This document shows, piece after piece, positions 49,101 through 59,800 of a stretch of 64,000 nucleotides of DNA. Positions within the stretch are counted from its first letter, which is position 1, and every line of letters starts with the position of its first letter. The DNA lies in NCBI GenBank assembly GCA_016714935.1, contig JADKBU010000001.1:62001-126000 (forward strand), written 5' to 3'. The notes under the pieces are model-generated. The model saw nothing but the letters and a program-made list of their open reading frames with translations. It was not told where the DNA came from and ran no database searches. The stretch is from Candidatus Accumulibacter propinquus (GTDB taxonomy: Bacteria; Pseudomonadota; Gammaproteobacteria; Burkholderiales; Rhodocyclaceae). Made by a program: the position numbers and the translations under genes.

Positions 49101-52100
49101 TTACTGGCTCACTTTGGCAACATTGAAGGGCTGATTGGTGGCCAAGAGCCAGTCGAGCAGTGCCTGCCCGGTGGGAAAGGATAGTGCGCCCGCAGTCATG
49201 CGCAAGCTGCCGTCTTTGACGATCTCCTGAAGCTTTTCGGCGACCGACCTCGCTGCAGCGGCATCGTAGCCGCCGTCCAGTGCCCCCGAATAGTCGACGT
49301 TCTGCTGGCCATCGCTGCTTTCTGCCGTGAGGCTGAGGTCATGGGAGCGGACACCGCTGGCTGCCGCCAATCGCTGGATGAAATCCCAAACCGCGCTGGC
49401 GTCATCGAGCTTCGTTTGCTGGTTCCAGCGGGCCGGGAGTCCGGGATCTATGGGCGGGCGTTCCGCCCGTCCTTGCTGTGGGATGGTGATCCTTAGCGTC
49501 TCGGAGTTGAGGTCATAGGCGCTTGATACCGCTACGGCGCACACCACGCGGCAATTCGCCGGCACGCGGAATGGCCCATCGTAAGTCGCAGCGCCTGCAC
49601 TGGTCGGCGAGGAACCATCCGTGCTGTAGCGGATAGTGACCCCGTTGGCCTTGGGTAGGGCCAGCAGCTCGATTTCGTAGTGGCTACCGCGGTTGTGAAG
49701 TTGATATTTGAGCCGGAGCTTCGCAGTCCATTCCTTGACCGCACTGACGCGGACCATGTCGGCAGGATCGAAGGCGAGGAAACGGTAACGCAAGCCGACC
49801 GCTGCAAAGCGGGTGGGCGTCGGCACGGGACTGGAAGCGCTGGTGGGGTCTGAATCCCCGGTTTCATAAACCAGAGACGGCGCATGCAGCGGTTCGATTT
49901 TCAGATAGGTGTGACCGTCGCCGTCTTCCTGCACGGAGAGCTCGCGAAGAGACACCTCTGGAACGGGCGGGGGAAACGGACCGCGGCGGATGTGATTGCC
50001 TTCTTCGCGCCACAGTCCGCGCCGAACACAGTCGGCTTTGAGGTCATCGAGCGCTGAAATTTTGTGCAACGGCCAGTTGGTATTGACCGCGGCAGCGCGC
50101 TTGAGGTCTGACCACAGGACGACTTTGCTCTGTGCCGAACCGAACAGGCGAACCTCCGCCCGCGTGCGGAAGCTCTCGTCGTCGATCCTGGTGGTGAATT
50201 TCTGTGCCCCTTCAAGGGTCTTGCGGATGGTGGCTTCGCCGCTCTGGTTGCCGGCGAAAGCGAGATCGGTGCCGGTGGCTCGCAGTGCGGAACTGATCGA
50301 CGGATAAACAATCTGGTCGAAGGCTTCCTTCAGGGCGGCAGTGAATTGCAGGCCGACGCGGTCGCGGAGTACATCGAGCGCCCGCCATTGCGGGTCGTCC
50401 GCCGGCGTGTTTTCCGATCTGAGCTCGTCGTCGATGCTTTGCAGGGCGCGCGTCTGCCGCGCCGAATCGAGGACCTTCTGGAAAGTGTCGCGCGAGCCGG
50501 TAAGGAAGAGGACGCGATTCTTGTACTGTTGCTGGCCCCACCACGCCTGCCAGTCAGCGGAGATGGGCAACTGGTTTGCCTGGCCGCCAGGCCGTACGAT
50601 GACCAGAGTGGTCTTTTCCTGCTCGACCTGAACTTCGTCGGGCGGCGGCAGGACTTTGATGACCTGGTAGCAGTCGCGGAGCGAAGCGGAAAAGTAGGAC
50701 TCCAGGTGTTCGCGGAGCATCCGGTCAACGGTTTCGGCGTGCAGTGAGAGCGCCGTTGAACGCAGCTTGGCGGCGAGATTCTGCTGGTTCTTGAAGAACA
50801 GGCGGCCGTCCGCTGAACTGTGGAGATACCAGGCACGCGTCGCCAGTTTGTCGAGGACGTTGGCCTTGAAGGTGGATAGGTCGCGATCGGGCCGCTGGAG
50901 ACAATCGACCAGTTGATACTCGCGCAGCCCGTGAATCGCGCCCGGCGTACTGGCGAGGGAGGCAACCAGAATGACCCGAGCCGCTTCGGAGGCGTCGGCG
51001 TTCCCATTGGCCAGGTCGATCTGCTCAACTTCGGAGTCACCACCGTGCGCGATGTCATGCGCAATGGCTTCACTCAACGAGGGATTGATGGTACGAATCT
51101 CGGAAGCGATCTCGTCGACGTTGAAGTCAATATCGTATGGACTGATCAGGTCCTTCGCCGCTGCCTTATCGGATTTCCAGAGGTCGGAGACCACCATCTG
51201 CATCAGGCGGATGACGCCACGGGTCTGTTGAAAGCCTTCGTTTTCCTTGAACTTGCCGACAAGCTCACGCAAATCGGGATGAAAGGGGTAGGCATCGATC
51301 ACCCGCGTATAGAGTGATTCCGGCGTGGTGGAGGTCAGGTTCATGCGCACCGCCTCGCGCAGCGCATCCCGGTAGGCAGCGGCAACCCGCTCGCTGTCTG
51401 CCTGGGGCGCAACGCTCTGAAACAGCCGTTTACGCAGGATGTGATAAAGCTCGTCTCCGTTTGGATTCACCGGTGTGATCGGGACGGCAATTCGACGAGA
51501 CTCTGAGGTGATACCTTTCACGGCACGGTCAAACGCCGCCTGCAAATTCGCCTGGCCCAGGCTGAAATTGCTTCCGGCGAGATCGGAAAGAACAAGGCAA
51601 ACGTTGTCCATCTCGGCAACAGCGACAAATAGATTGCCGAGCGCGGTGGTCGTGACCACAGCCAGATCACCATTGCCGACCGGAACCGTCACCGCGTATT
51701 CAAGGTACGGCGGCAACTCGTCCAGAAAAAGCACCAACGGGTCACCGCCAAGCAACTGTTTCCACGCCTCGGGGCCAGGCGCGCTGAGCAGCGGCGATAC
51801 ATAGCGGGCAAATTGAACCGCCTTGCCAAGTTGTTCGGCTACAGACCCCCAGATGCCTCCCGTAGCGTCGGTGTTACGCCCATTGAAGCCCACCACACGA
51901 CAGCGCCCCAACTTGGGTGCCGGGTCCTTGTCGCCCAGGACGCGGCGGCGCAATTCCGGATCACGTGCGATCAAACCCAGCCCGATCATGCTATGCGTCT
52001 TGCCACCCCCCATCGCCTGGGACAGCAGAAAGACTGACGAACCGGCCCCAGCACCTGAGAGGTGCCGAAACGCACGATCAACCAGGGTCACCATGCCATT

Positions 52101-52235
52101 GGTGAAGTAGTTCTCGTCGAAAAACTCGGAACCGTGAACCTGACCCTTGAGGAACGTATCGAGGCTGAGAACCGTGGCCCGGCGGTCAGCGGCAAAGACG
52201 GAGGCTCGGGGATTGCAAAGGGTCTTGAGTGTCAT
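49101..52235 (-). CDS. DUF499-family ATPase (anti-phage associated), first gene of the defence operon
   Basis: The 1044-aa protein has a P-loop at residues 73-82 (QAMGGGKTHS) in a setting typical of DUF499/BrxC-like ATPases, followed by VVGFNGRN and an acidic LVLFLDELPPYLEY Walker B (about 195). The C terminus contains a beta-rich chitobiase-like repeat (TIRYSTDGSSPTSAGA, about 890). It probably senses or couples ATP hydrolysis for the methyltransferase and helicase. The start is the ATG at 52235. About 200 bp upstream separate it from the cupin gene on the same strand; its promoter should be there. Confidence 0.88.
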   Translation of the reverse strand: MTLKTLCNPRASVFAADRRATVLSLDTFLKGQVHGSEFFDENYFTNGMVTLVDRAFRHLSGAGAGSSVFLLSQAMGGGKTHSMIGLGLIARDPELRRRVLGDKDPAPKLGRCRVVGFNGRNTDATGGIWGSVAEQLGKAVQFARYVSPLLSAPGPEAWKQLLGGDPLVLFLDELPPYLEYAVTVPVGNGDLAVVTTTALGNLFVAVAEMDNVCLVLSDLAGSNFSLGQANLQAAFDRAVKGITSESRRIAVPITPVNPNGDELYHILRKRLFQSVAPQADSERVAAAYRDALREAVRMNLTSTTPESLYTRVIDAYPFHPDLRELVGKFKENEGFQQTRGVIRLMQMVVSDLWKSDKAAAKDLISPYDIDFNVDEIASEIRTINPSLSEAIAHDIAHGGDSEVEQIDLANGNADASEAARVILVASLASTPGAIHGLREYQLVDCLQRPDRDLSTFKANVLDKLATRAWYLHSSADGRLFFKNQQNLAAKLRSTALSLHAETVDRMLREHLESYFSASLRDCYQVIKVLPPPDEVQVEQEKTTLVIVRPGGQANQLPISADWQAWWGQQQYKNRVLFLTGSRDTFQKVLDSARQTRALQSIDDELRSENTPADDPQWRALDVLRDRVGLQFTAALKEAFDQIVYPSISSALRATGTDLAFAGNQSGEATIRKTLEGAQKFTTRIDDESFRTRAEVRLFGSAQSKVVLWSDLKRAAAVNTNWPLHKISALDDLKADCVRRGLWREEGNHIRRGPFPPPVPEVSLRELSVQEDGDGHTYLKIEPLHAPSLVYETGDSDPTSASSPVPTPTRFAAVGLRYRFLAFDPADMVRVSAVKEWTAKLRLKYQLHNRGSHYEIELLALPKANGVTIRYSTDGSSPTSAGAATYDGPFRVPANCRVVCAVAVSSAYDLNSETLRITIPQQGRAERPPIDPGLPARWNQQTKLDDASAVWDFIQRLAAASGVRSHDLSLTAESSDGQQNVDYSGALDGGYDAAAARSVAEKLQEIVKDGSLRMTAGALSFPTGQALLDWLLATNQPFNVAKVSQ

Positions 52236-52439
52236 GGATCGTCGTCGAACGCGATTGAACGAAAGCTCGTTGAGGAAGGCAAGCAGAAGAGGACAACAGG
52301 GTATGAGGTCAGGGCATCTACACTCGGATTCGAGGTTTCATCACATGCTGAACCGTTGGCGCACGTTATGGCCGACAGGGTCTGGATGATCGCGATCTCC
52401 ACAAATTGCATCAAAAACAAGCAGAGTCAGAAACTTCAC

Positions 52440-52856
52440 TTATTTCTCCAGGGTGACGTTTGCAGTTCCTTCCGCCCCCATATGGACGGTCAGGATACTG
52501 ACGGTGGCAGTCCCGAGGTTCATCCCTCTATGAGGGACATGCATCGCCTCCATCAAGGCATCCCCTTTGCGATACACCCGCTGGCCTGATGCCCCATAAT
52601 CCACCGTCACCTCACCTTCCAGAATGTATGCAAACATCGGCGCCGGGTGACGGTGGAACAGGGTTTCGGCACCTGGTTCAATTGTGACGACGCTTGCCTT
52701 GACAAGGGCTGCTCCTGTCGATGGGTAGCGGATCACTTCGCCAAGCACAGTCGTATTCGTGGTTAGTAGCTCCTTGGCAGGATATGCCTGTGCCCATCCA
52801 GGGGCGGGAGTTGCGAGGACAAGAATGAGGGCAGCGATCTGACAAATATTTAGCAT
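52440..52856 (-). CDS. Exported cupin-domain protein
   Basis: This 138-aa protein has a signal peptide (IAALILVLATPAPGWAQA) and a single cupin barrel with metal-binding motif 1 PGAETLFHRHPAPMFAYILE and motif 2 GDALMEAMHVPHRGMN. Such small periplasmic cupins bind a metal through three His and one Glu; substrate unknown. A poly-G tract starts 13 bp upstream of the start codon, so its promoter is missing from the assembly. Confidence 0.87.
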   Translation of the reverse strand: MLNICQIAALILVLATPAPGWAQAYPAKELLTTNTTVLGEVIRYPSTGAALVKASVVTIEPGAETLFHRHPAPMFAYILEGEVTVDYGASGQRVYRKGDALMEAMHVPHRGMNLGTATVSILTVHMGAEGTANVTLEK

Positions 52857-52869
52857 TGATTCATCCAAC

Positions 52870-52970
<101 letters not shown>

Positions 52971-53238
52971 GTGCTCATTTCCACAGCCAGTTCCAACGCC
53001 AAGCAGGGGTGCATGACAGAGGTGGCCCCGCTTGTTTGGACAGGAAATGCGCCTGGATAAGTGGAGCCCTGCCAGTTGCGGTCAGCTGATCGTTGTTGCG
53101 GTTGGTGTTGACCTGCCAAGATTTTATACGAAACGAATAGAGCTCGGTGGAGCTTGTGGGCGAAGGGACGCGCGGTGGGAAAGTCGCCAGACTTTGCCGT
53201 CCCTGCTGATCCGGATCTCCAGAACCCCGGGACCCACC
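52971..53238. other. Isolated 268-bp segment of ordinary sequence between two poly-G tracts
   Basis: Normal-complexity DNA without a complete gene. A minus-strand frame reads SGATSVMHPCLALELAVEMS, coding-like but unrecognised; possibly a fragment of a transposase or other gene cut off by the artefacts on both sides. Linkage of this piece to its flanks is doubtful. Confidence 0.4.
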
Positions 53239-53443
53239 GGGGGGGGCGGGCCGGCCCCGGCGGGGTGGGAGAGGCCCCGGGGGGGCACCCGGGGGGGGGC
53301 GGGACGGCCTCCCGGGGGGGGGGGGGGCCGGAGGGGGGGGGGGGGGGGCCGGGCAGCGGCCCGGGGCGGGGCCCGGCCGGGGGGGCGAGCAGGGCGGGCG
53401 GGCAGGGAGAGAGGGGGGGGGGGGGGGGGGGGAGGGGGGGAGG
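53239..53443. other. Second poly-G tract (artefact) of the 53-kb region
   Basis: About 200 bp rich in G-runs with interspersed C and A. After it, 53444-53685 is ordinary non-coding DNA including a perfect CCCGGCAA/TTGCCGGG hairpin (53530-53547). Confidence 0.85.
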
Positions 53444-53685
53444 CATCGGGATGTACCACTTATCCTCCTGTCCGAATTTCCGGGGCCCGCTCTGATTTCA
53501 TCAATCCGAATTCCTCACGCCATAGAAATCCCGGCAACTTTGCCGGGGCCTGCCTTACAATCCCCACAGGCACGGTCATCGCGGCGGTTCATTCCAGCCC
53601 GCTGGATCTGCTGCAAGACCCCCGCATCTGGACCGGACTCCTGCGCGGCGGCAGATCAACGCTATTCCTATGACGGCTTTCCGAG

Positions 53686-54189
53686 ATGGTCGCGACGCGC
53701 GCTTTTCAGGCCTATGTGGCCATGTTGCTGAGCGCTTCGGCGCTGGCCGTCGAGACCGCGGCGGTGGTCGACGCTGTGCCGCCGCCCGGCCCGCGAATCG
53801 GCGGCTGCGCGATCTTCCGCGAGGGTGGCGCAGGCTGGCTGTTGAAGGCGCCGACTTACTGGCTGAAGGGCTCGATCGTCGGCATCTCGCGCGAGCGGCG
53901 GATGGCGAATCTCTGCCCGCAGATCGGCAAGCCGGCGTCCGCTTATACTCAGGCCGACCGTCTTCGCGTGGCGGCAGCGACACCTTGCGTGCTCAAGGCG
54001 GCCGAGATCGGCGAGGTGTCCGTGATCCGCGTCCAGCTTGCCGTTGAAGCCTGGGAAACGCCGTGGTCGTCGCAGCACGGGGCCGGCGGCTGGCTTTTTC
54101 GAGGACAGTTTCTCGATCAGACGCTAAGAAAAGGGGAGATCGTGGACATCGATGCCAACTGGCTGGAACCCTGTGAGGCGGGCTCATGA
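53686..54189 (+). CDS. Exported protein of unknown function, coupled to a CoA-transferase gene
   Basis: This 167-aa protein has an N-terminal hydrophobic export signal (AYVAMLLSASALAVE) and two widely spaced Cys in the mature part (GGCAIFREG, TPCVLKA) plus a C-terminal one. It contains repeated short strands (GWLLKAPTYWLKGSIVGI, then GEVSVIRVQL). I do not recognise it. Its stop overlaps the next start (ATGA at 54186-54189), so the two are translated together, though a secreted protein and a cytoplasmic CoA transferase make an odd pair. Confidence 0.65.
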   Translation: MVATRAFQAYVAMLLSASALAVETAAVVDAVPPPGPRIGGCAIFREGGAGWLLKAPTYWLKGSIVGISRERRMANLCPQIGKPASAYTQADRLRVAAATPCVLKAAEIGEVSVIRVQLAVEAWETPWSSQHGAGGWLFRGQFLDQTLRKGEIVDIDANWLEPCEAGS

Positions 54190-55352
54190 GCGGCGGTCCA
54201 TTGCGCGGGGTTCGCGTTCTCGACCTGACACGCCTGTTGCCCGGTCCGGTCGCCACCCTGCACCTTGCCGATATGGGGGCCGATGTGATCAAGATCGAGG
54301 ATCATGGTGTCGGCGACTATGCGCGGACCCTGGGCGACGGTCCGGACGGTGTCAGCGTCTTTTATCGCAGCGTCAATCGCAACAAGCGAGGTCTGCGACT
54401 CGATCTCAAGTGCGCGCCGGGGCGCGAGGTGTTTCTGCGCCTCGCGCGGGCCGCGGACATCGTGGTCGAAAGCTTTCGGCCGGGGGTCAGCCGCAAGCTG
54501 GGCATTGACTATGAAACCCTGCGGGCGATCAATCCCGGGATCGTGTATTGCGCGATCACCGGCTACGGCCAGACCGGACCCTTGGCGAGGGCTGCCGGAC
54601 ACGATCTCAACTATATCGGACTGGCCGGTGTTCTCGATCAGATCGGCGTGGACGGCGGTCAGCCGGCGATTCCGAATCTGCAGATCGGTGACCTGCTGGG
54701 CGGCGCGATGACGGCCGTGATGGGCATCCTCGCGGCCTTGTTCGATGCGCAGCGCAGTGGCCAGGGGCGGTTGGTCGACGTGGCAATGAGCGAGGCCGTA
54801 TTGGCGCACAATCTCTTTCCTTTTTTCGCTCTGCAGAGCGCAGGCGGGTTGCCGCAGCGCGGTGCCGACCTGCTGAGCGGTGGAGATGCGGGCTATGGGG
54901 TCTATGCCACCGCCGATGGGCGCCATATGGCGGTCGCACCACTCGAGGCGAAATTCTGGGACGTCTTTTGCGAGGCCCTGGGACGGCCTGAGTGGAAGAC
55001 GCGGCATGCGGCGCGCGGCGCGGCCGCAGTGGCTTTACGTCGTGAACTCGAGGATCTTTTTGCCGGTCGCACGCAGGCCGAGTGGCGGGATTTCTTTGCT
55101 GACGTCGACTGCTGCGTGACGCCCGTGCTCGCGGTGGGTGAGGCGCTCGAACATCCGCAGTTCGTCGCACGCGCCATGGCGGTCCATGCTGACGGGGTGA
55201 TGCAATACGCGCCACCGCTGAAGCTCTCCGGCTGGGTCTTTGCTGTCGACCGGGTCGCACCAGCGCCCGGCGAGCACAGCGAGGAACTGCTGCGTGAGGT
55301 CGGGTTCACCGAGGATGAAATCGTCACCCTGCGGCAGACGGCAATCATCTGA
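54186..55352 (+). CDS. Class III (CaiB/BaiF) CoA transferase or alpha-methylacyl-CoA racemase
   Basis: The 388-aa protein has GVRVLDLTRLLPGPVATLHL, ADMGADVIKIED and NRNKRGLRLDLK, with the catalytic Asp in NLQIGDLLGGAM (residue about 168). The later segment SGGDAGYGVYATADGRHMAV and LEAKFWDVFCEALG point to the AMACR-like branch. It would transfer or epimerise CoA thioesters in acid catabolism; the exact substrate is not visible. It follows a small exported protein with a 4-bp overlap. Confidence 0.9.
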   Translation: MSGGPLRGVRVLDLTRLLPGPVATLHLADMGADVIKIEDHGVGDYARTLGDGPDGVSVFYRSVNRNKRGLRLDLKCAPGREVFLRLARAADIVVESFRPGVSRKLGIDYETLRAINPGIVYCAITGYGQTGPLARAAGHDLNYIGLAGVLDQIGVDGGQPAIPNLQIGDLLGGAMTAVMGILAALFDAQRSGQGRLVDVAMSEAVLAHNLFPFFALQSAGGLPQRGADLLSGGDAGYGVYATADGRHMAVAPLEAKFWDVFCEALGRPEWKTRHAARGAAAVALRRELEDLFAGRTQAEWRDFFADVDCCVTPVLAVGEALEHPQFVARAMAVHADGVMQYAPPLKLSGWVFAVDRVAPAPGEHSEELLREVGFTEDEIVTLRQTAII

Positions 55353-55449
55353 AACTGTGGGGGCTGGCGGACGGCACCAGCCTTTTCCCCTTGATCTCGC
55401 GAGTACCCGGCACATTCCACGCTCTCTGCCGCCGGGGCTGCGGGAGTTC

Positions 55450-55899
55450 CTACGGTTTGGGTTTGGCTTCGTCGTCGCGCGTCTGGCTGGCCTGTGTCAC
55501 CGCAGTCGCGGCCTTTTGCATCTGCTCCTGCATCTGCTGCAGCATGGTCAATGGCCAAAGCGCAGCCTGCTTGAGCACTTCATTGCCGCTGCCGGCAGCA
55601 GCACTGCCGCCCTGGGCGTCGCCGGGCGTCGCCGGGCCATAACTGGTCGCCATCTGGCCCATCGCACGCACGGCGTTGAGCGTGACGCACTGCATTTCGA
55701 GACCCTGAATGGTCATCTGCAGCATCGACAGGTTCATTTTCAGCCAGCTCTCGACGGCCTTCAGGTCTTTGACCTTTTTCTCGATCTCTTCGACATCGAG
55801 GGTCGGAGTGACCATGCCCGGCAGCGAAAATCCCATGCCCCCCCACATTTTCTTGGCAAAGCTCAGGGGATCCGTTAACGAATCGTGATTGGACATCAT
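55450..55899 (-). CDS. phaM: PhaM-family PHA-granule regulatory protein
   Basis: The 149-aa protein opens MMSNHDSLTDPLSFAKKMWG and has the alpha-helical PhaM core (VEEIEKKVKDLKAVESWLKM and NLSMLQMTIQGLEMQ), followed by a hydrophobic LWPLTMLQQMQEQMQ and a C-terminal lysine-containing tail (EAKPKP). In Cupriavidus PhaM binds PHA synthase and DNA, placing granules on the nucleoid. The tail here is short, so DNA binding may be weaker. CAGGAG precedes the ATG at 55899. Confidence 0.85.
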   Translation of the reverse strand: MMSNHDSLTDPLSFAKKMWGGMGFSLPGMVTPTLDVEEIEKKVKDLKAVESWLKMNLSMLQMTIQGLEMQCVTLNAVRAMGQMATSYGPATPGDAQGGSAAAGSGNEVLKQAALWPLTMLQQMQEQMQKAATAVTQASQTRDDEAKPKP

Positions 55900-56035
55900 A
55901 GTGCTCCTGTGGTGGTGGTGGAACGGTTCATGGTAGCAAAATTCCGGGGTTTCCGGCGAAGTGGCTCGACCGACGGGCCGGGAGGCGAGTCTTGTCGGCA
56001 TGGATCGATGCGCGTCGTGCGGCGAGCCGCTTGAT

Positions 56036-56842
56036 TCAGTGGCGAGGGTTGCCGGACCGGTAGCAGTAGAGACGGGTTTGCCGCGCGTCGGCGACATCGA
56101 TGACATACGTGGGGGGGATGCTGGGCACCGCAAAACTGTTGCTGATCAACAGGCTTCCAGGCGGCATCTCCTGTTCGACCTTGTTCCACAAGGCGGCCAT
56201 TGGCGCTGGTGACAGGAAGGCGTAAACGACATTGTAGGCGGCGAAATCGCTTCGCCACAGATCGCCCCAGCGCCAGTCGCAATTGGCCAGGCCAGCGGTG
56301 CGCAGGCGGCCAAGCAGCCAGGTCGCGGGCGCGTTTTCGACACCCGTGAAATGGGCGTCGGGACGCTCCCTGGCCAGCGGCAACAGCACGCTGCCGATCC
56401 CCGCGCCAAGATCGAGGAAACGCAGATCAGGCAGTTCGGCGGTAATTCTGGCGAGGGCTGCGGCGGTCGGACGGTTGGAAAAATAGAGCGGAACCTGTCC
56501 GCCCGCCGCCCCGCGATACACCAGCAGCAGCGTGATGAACAGCAGCAGGAACCAGCCGGGGTCGATGCCCAGCGTCGATACGCTCCAGGCCAGCGGCGCG
56601 AACAAGGCATGCATCACCCGCCACCACCAGGGTTGCCGGCTCAGGCTGGCAAGCAGCCCCGCCGCGGCGCCGATGGCGAGGGCCGTCTGTGGCCAGGGCA
56701 GCGTCTCGTTGCGGATGCCGTAGTAGGGCCACGCCAGCGATAGCACGGCGAGCGATGCCGCGAACTGCAGGATCAGTTGACGAATTTGCGGGCCGGGCAC
56801 CGCTGGCGCGGCATCCGTGGGCTCGGGGGAGGGGACAGGCAA
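56036..56842 (-). CDS. Membrane-anchored class I SAM-dependent methyltransferase
   Basis: The 268-aa protein starts at TTG, chosen because AGGAG lies seven bases upstream and no ATG is available. Three N-terminal membrane helices (residues about 20-110) precede a Rossmann-type methyltransferase domain with SAM motif LRFLDLGAGIGSVLLPLA (about 140) and HFTGVENAP as the acidic loop. The architecture is that of the small transmembrane methyltransferases often annotated only by class. Substrate unknown. It lies downstream of the indolepyruvate oxidoreductase gene with a 44-bp gap and may be co-transcribed. Confidence 0.82.
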   Translation of the reverse strand: MPVPSPEPTDAAPAVPGPQIRQLILQFAASLAVLSLAWPYYGIRNETLPWPQTALAIGAAAGLLASLSRQPWWWRVMHALFAPLAWSVSTLGIDPGWFLLLFITLLLVYRGAAGGQVPLYFSNRPTAAALARITAELPDLRFLDLGAGIGSVLLPLARERPDAHFTGVENAPATWLLGRLRTAGLANCDWRWGDLWRSDFAAYNVVYAFLSPAPMAALWNKVEQEMPPGSLLISNSFAVPSIPPTYVIDVADARQTRLYCYRSGNPRH

Positions 56843-56886
56843 AGGCTTGCTCCTGGAGGCTGGACGACGAATTGTAGGGCCTGCGC

Positions 56887-59800
56887 TCAGGGTGCGCTCG
56901 CCGGGGCGCCTGTCGCTGCCAGCAGTTGCGCCCGCAGCAGCGTCCGTCGCGAGTGAGCCTGCGACACGGACGCCGCCTTGACGTGACCAAAACCGCGAAC
57001 CTGCTCCGGCACTCTCGCCAGTTCGACTGCGGTGGCCAGGGCTTCCGGCTTGAGCTGTGCGAGCAAGAGTTCGACGTCGTCCTCGTAGTCGGCAAGCAAT
57101 TGCCTTTCCATTTGCCTTTCCTGGGTGTTCCGGAAAGGATCGAAGACGGTGCCGCGCAAGACCTTGAGCCGGCTCAGCCAGTGGAAGGCGGTCATCATCC
57201 ATGGACCGTAGCTACGCTTGCTGATGCGGCCGGTGGCCGGGTCAGGTCTGGCGAGCAGTGGCGGGGCCAGATGGAAGCGCAGTTGGTAGTCGCCCTCGAA
57301 TGCTTCGGATAATTGCTGCCGGAATGCGGGGTCGGCGTAAAGCCTGGCGACCTCGTATTCATCCTTGACCGCAAGTACCCGGAAATAACCGTCGGCGACG
57401 GCCTTGCTCAGGATCGTGGTGCGCAATGCCGATTCGGCGACGCGTACCCGTTCGACCAGGCGGCGGTAGCGTTGGGCATAACGCGCATCCTGATAGGCGG
57501 TCAGGGCCTCAACGCGGCGCGAAATGATCGTGTCGAGGTCAGTCGGGTCCCCATTTTCTGCAGCATCAGGCGCGGATCTGGTGAGGCGGTGTATGGCCTC
57601 CGGGTCGTGGGCCGCGCGCCGTCCCCAGAGGAAAGCAGTACGGTTCTGTTCCACCGCGGCCGCGTTGAGTTCGATGGCCTTGTCGATGGCCGCCAGCGAC
57701 AGGGGGACGAGTCCCCGTTGCCAGGCCACGCCGAGCAGCAACAGGTTGGTGTAAAGAGAGTCACCCATCAGGCGACGGGACATCTCGGTGGTGTCCAGGA
57801 AGAGCGTATTGCCTTCGCCACAGGCCTCATTGATCTGGGTTTGCATGCGTTGTTGCGGAAACTGCCAGTCCGGATGGTGCGTAAATTCTGCGGTCGGCGT
57901 TGCGGCGACGTTGACCACCGCGCGCGTCTTGCCGGCGAGGACCTTTGACAGCGCCTCGGCGCCAGCCGTAACCACCAGGTCGCCACCGATGACCGCATGT
58001 GCTTCGCCAGTCGCGATACGTGCGGCGTGAATGTCTTCCGGCCGGTCGGCAATGCGCAGGTGAGAAAAGACGGCGCCGTATTTCTGTGCCAGGCCGGTCA
58101 TGTCGAGCACCGATACGCCTTTGCCGTCCAGATGGGCGGCCATGCCGAGCAGCGCGCCGAGGGTGATCACGCCGGTGCCGCCGACGCCGGTGATCAGGAC
58201 GTTGAACGGGCGCCCGGTGTCGGGCAGCAGCGGCTCGGGCAGGGTCGCAAAGAGGGTCTCGTCGGTGGCGACGGCGCGGCCACGGCGCAGGCGTCCGCCT
58301 TCGACGGTGACGAAACTGGGACAGAAACCCTTGATACAGGAAAAATCCTTGTTGCATGAGGACTGGTCAATCGCTCGCTTGCGGCCAAACTCCGTTGCGG
58401 CGGGAATCACCGACAGGCAATTGGACTGCACACCACAGTCGCCACAGCCTTCGCAGACCGCCGTGTTGATGAACACCCGTCGCGCGGGATCGGCGAGCTT
58501 GCCGCGCTTGCGCCGACGTCGCTTCTCGGTGGCGCAGGTCTGGTCATAGATCAGGATGGATACGCCGGGATGCTCGCGCAGTTCGCGCTGCACGGCATCG
58601 AGCTGGTCGCGGTGATGAACCGGCGTATGCGGCGCCAGATTCCCCACATTTCGGTATTTCGCGGGTTCGTCGGTGACCACGACGATCTTGCTGATGCCTT
58701 CTGCCTCGAGCTGACGGGTCAACTGGGCGACGCTCAGGCTGCCGTCGACCGGCTGCCCGCCGGTCATCGCGACTGCATCGTTGTAGAGAATCTTGTAGGT
58801 GATCGCCACCCCGGCGGCGACCGACTGGCGAATCGCCAGCAGCCCGGAATGGAAGTAGGTGCCGTCGCCCAGGTTGGCGAAGATGTGTTTCTCGTTGCTG
58901 AACGGTGCCTGGCCGACCCAGGTCACGCCTTCGCCGCCCATGTGGGTGAAGGTGGCGGTGCTGCGATCCATCCAGGTGACCATGTAGTGGCAGCCGATAC
59001 CGGCGACGGCGCGTGAACCCGCAGGTACGCGTGTCGAGGTGTTGTGTGGACAACCCGAACAGAAGTAGGGCGTGCGCTGGATGGCTGCCGGCCCGGCCGC
59101 TGGAAACTGCACCGGCGCGAGGCTTTTCTGCTTGGCTTCGAGCAGCGCCAAGCGTGCCTCGATTGCCGGCGAAGTGAAGAAGCGGCCGATGCGTGCCGCC
59201 AGCGCCCGTGCCACCTGGGCTACCGACAGTTCGCCGGCGGCCGGCAACAACCAGTCGCCATGCGTCAGATGCCCGCTGCCGGTCGGCAGCAGCGACCACT
59301 CGCCCTTTTCGTCAAACTTTCCCACGACGCGCGGACGCACATCCTCGCGCCAGTTGTAGAGCTCCTCCTTGAGCTGGTATTCGAGGAGTTGTCGCTTTTC
59401 CTCGACCACCAGGATCTCTTCGAGACCCTCGGCGAAACGACGCACGCCGTCCGCTTCGAGCGGCCAGACCATGCCCACCTTGTACAGGCGAATGCCGATC
59501 TGAGCCGCCAGTTCATCATCGATCCCCAGTTCGCCGAGCGCCTGGCGGACATCAAGATAGGCCTTGCCGGCGGTGATGATTCCCAGGCGGGCCGGGGAGG
59601 CCGGGTCGGTGCTGTCGATCACCACGCGGTTGAGCTGGTTGGCGCGGCAGTAGGCGAGCGCCGCATACAGCTTGTGGTTTATCAGGCGGGCTTCCTGCAG
59701 CAGCGGCGGGTCCGGCCAGCGGATGTTGAGGCCGTGTGGGTCGTTCGCCGGCATCTCGAAGTCATCCGGCAGCCGGATGCATGGAGAAAGCGGGTCGATC

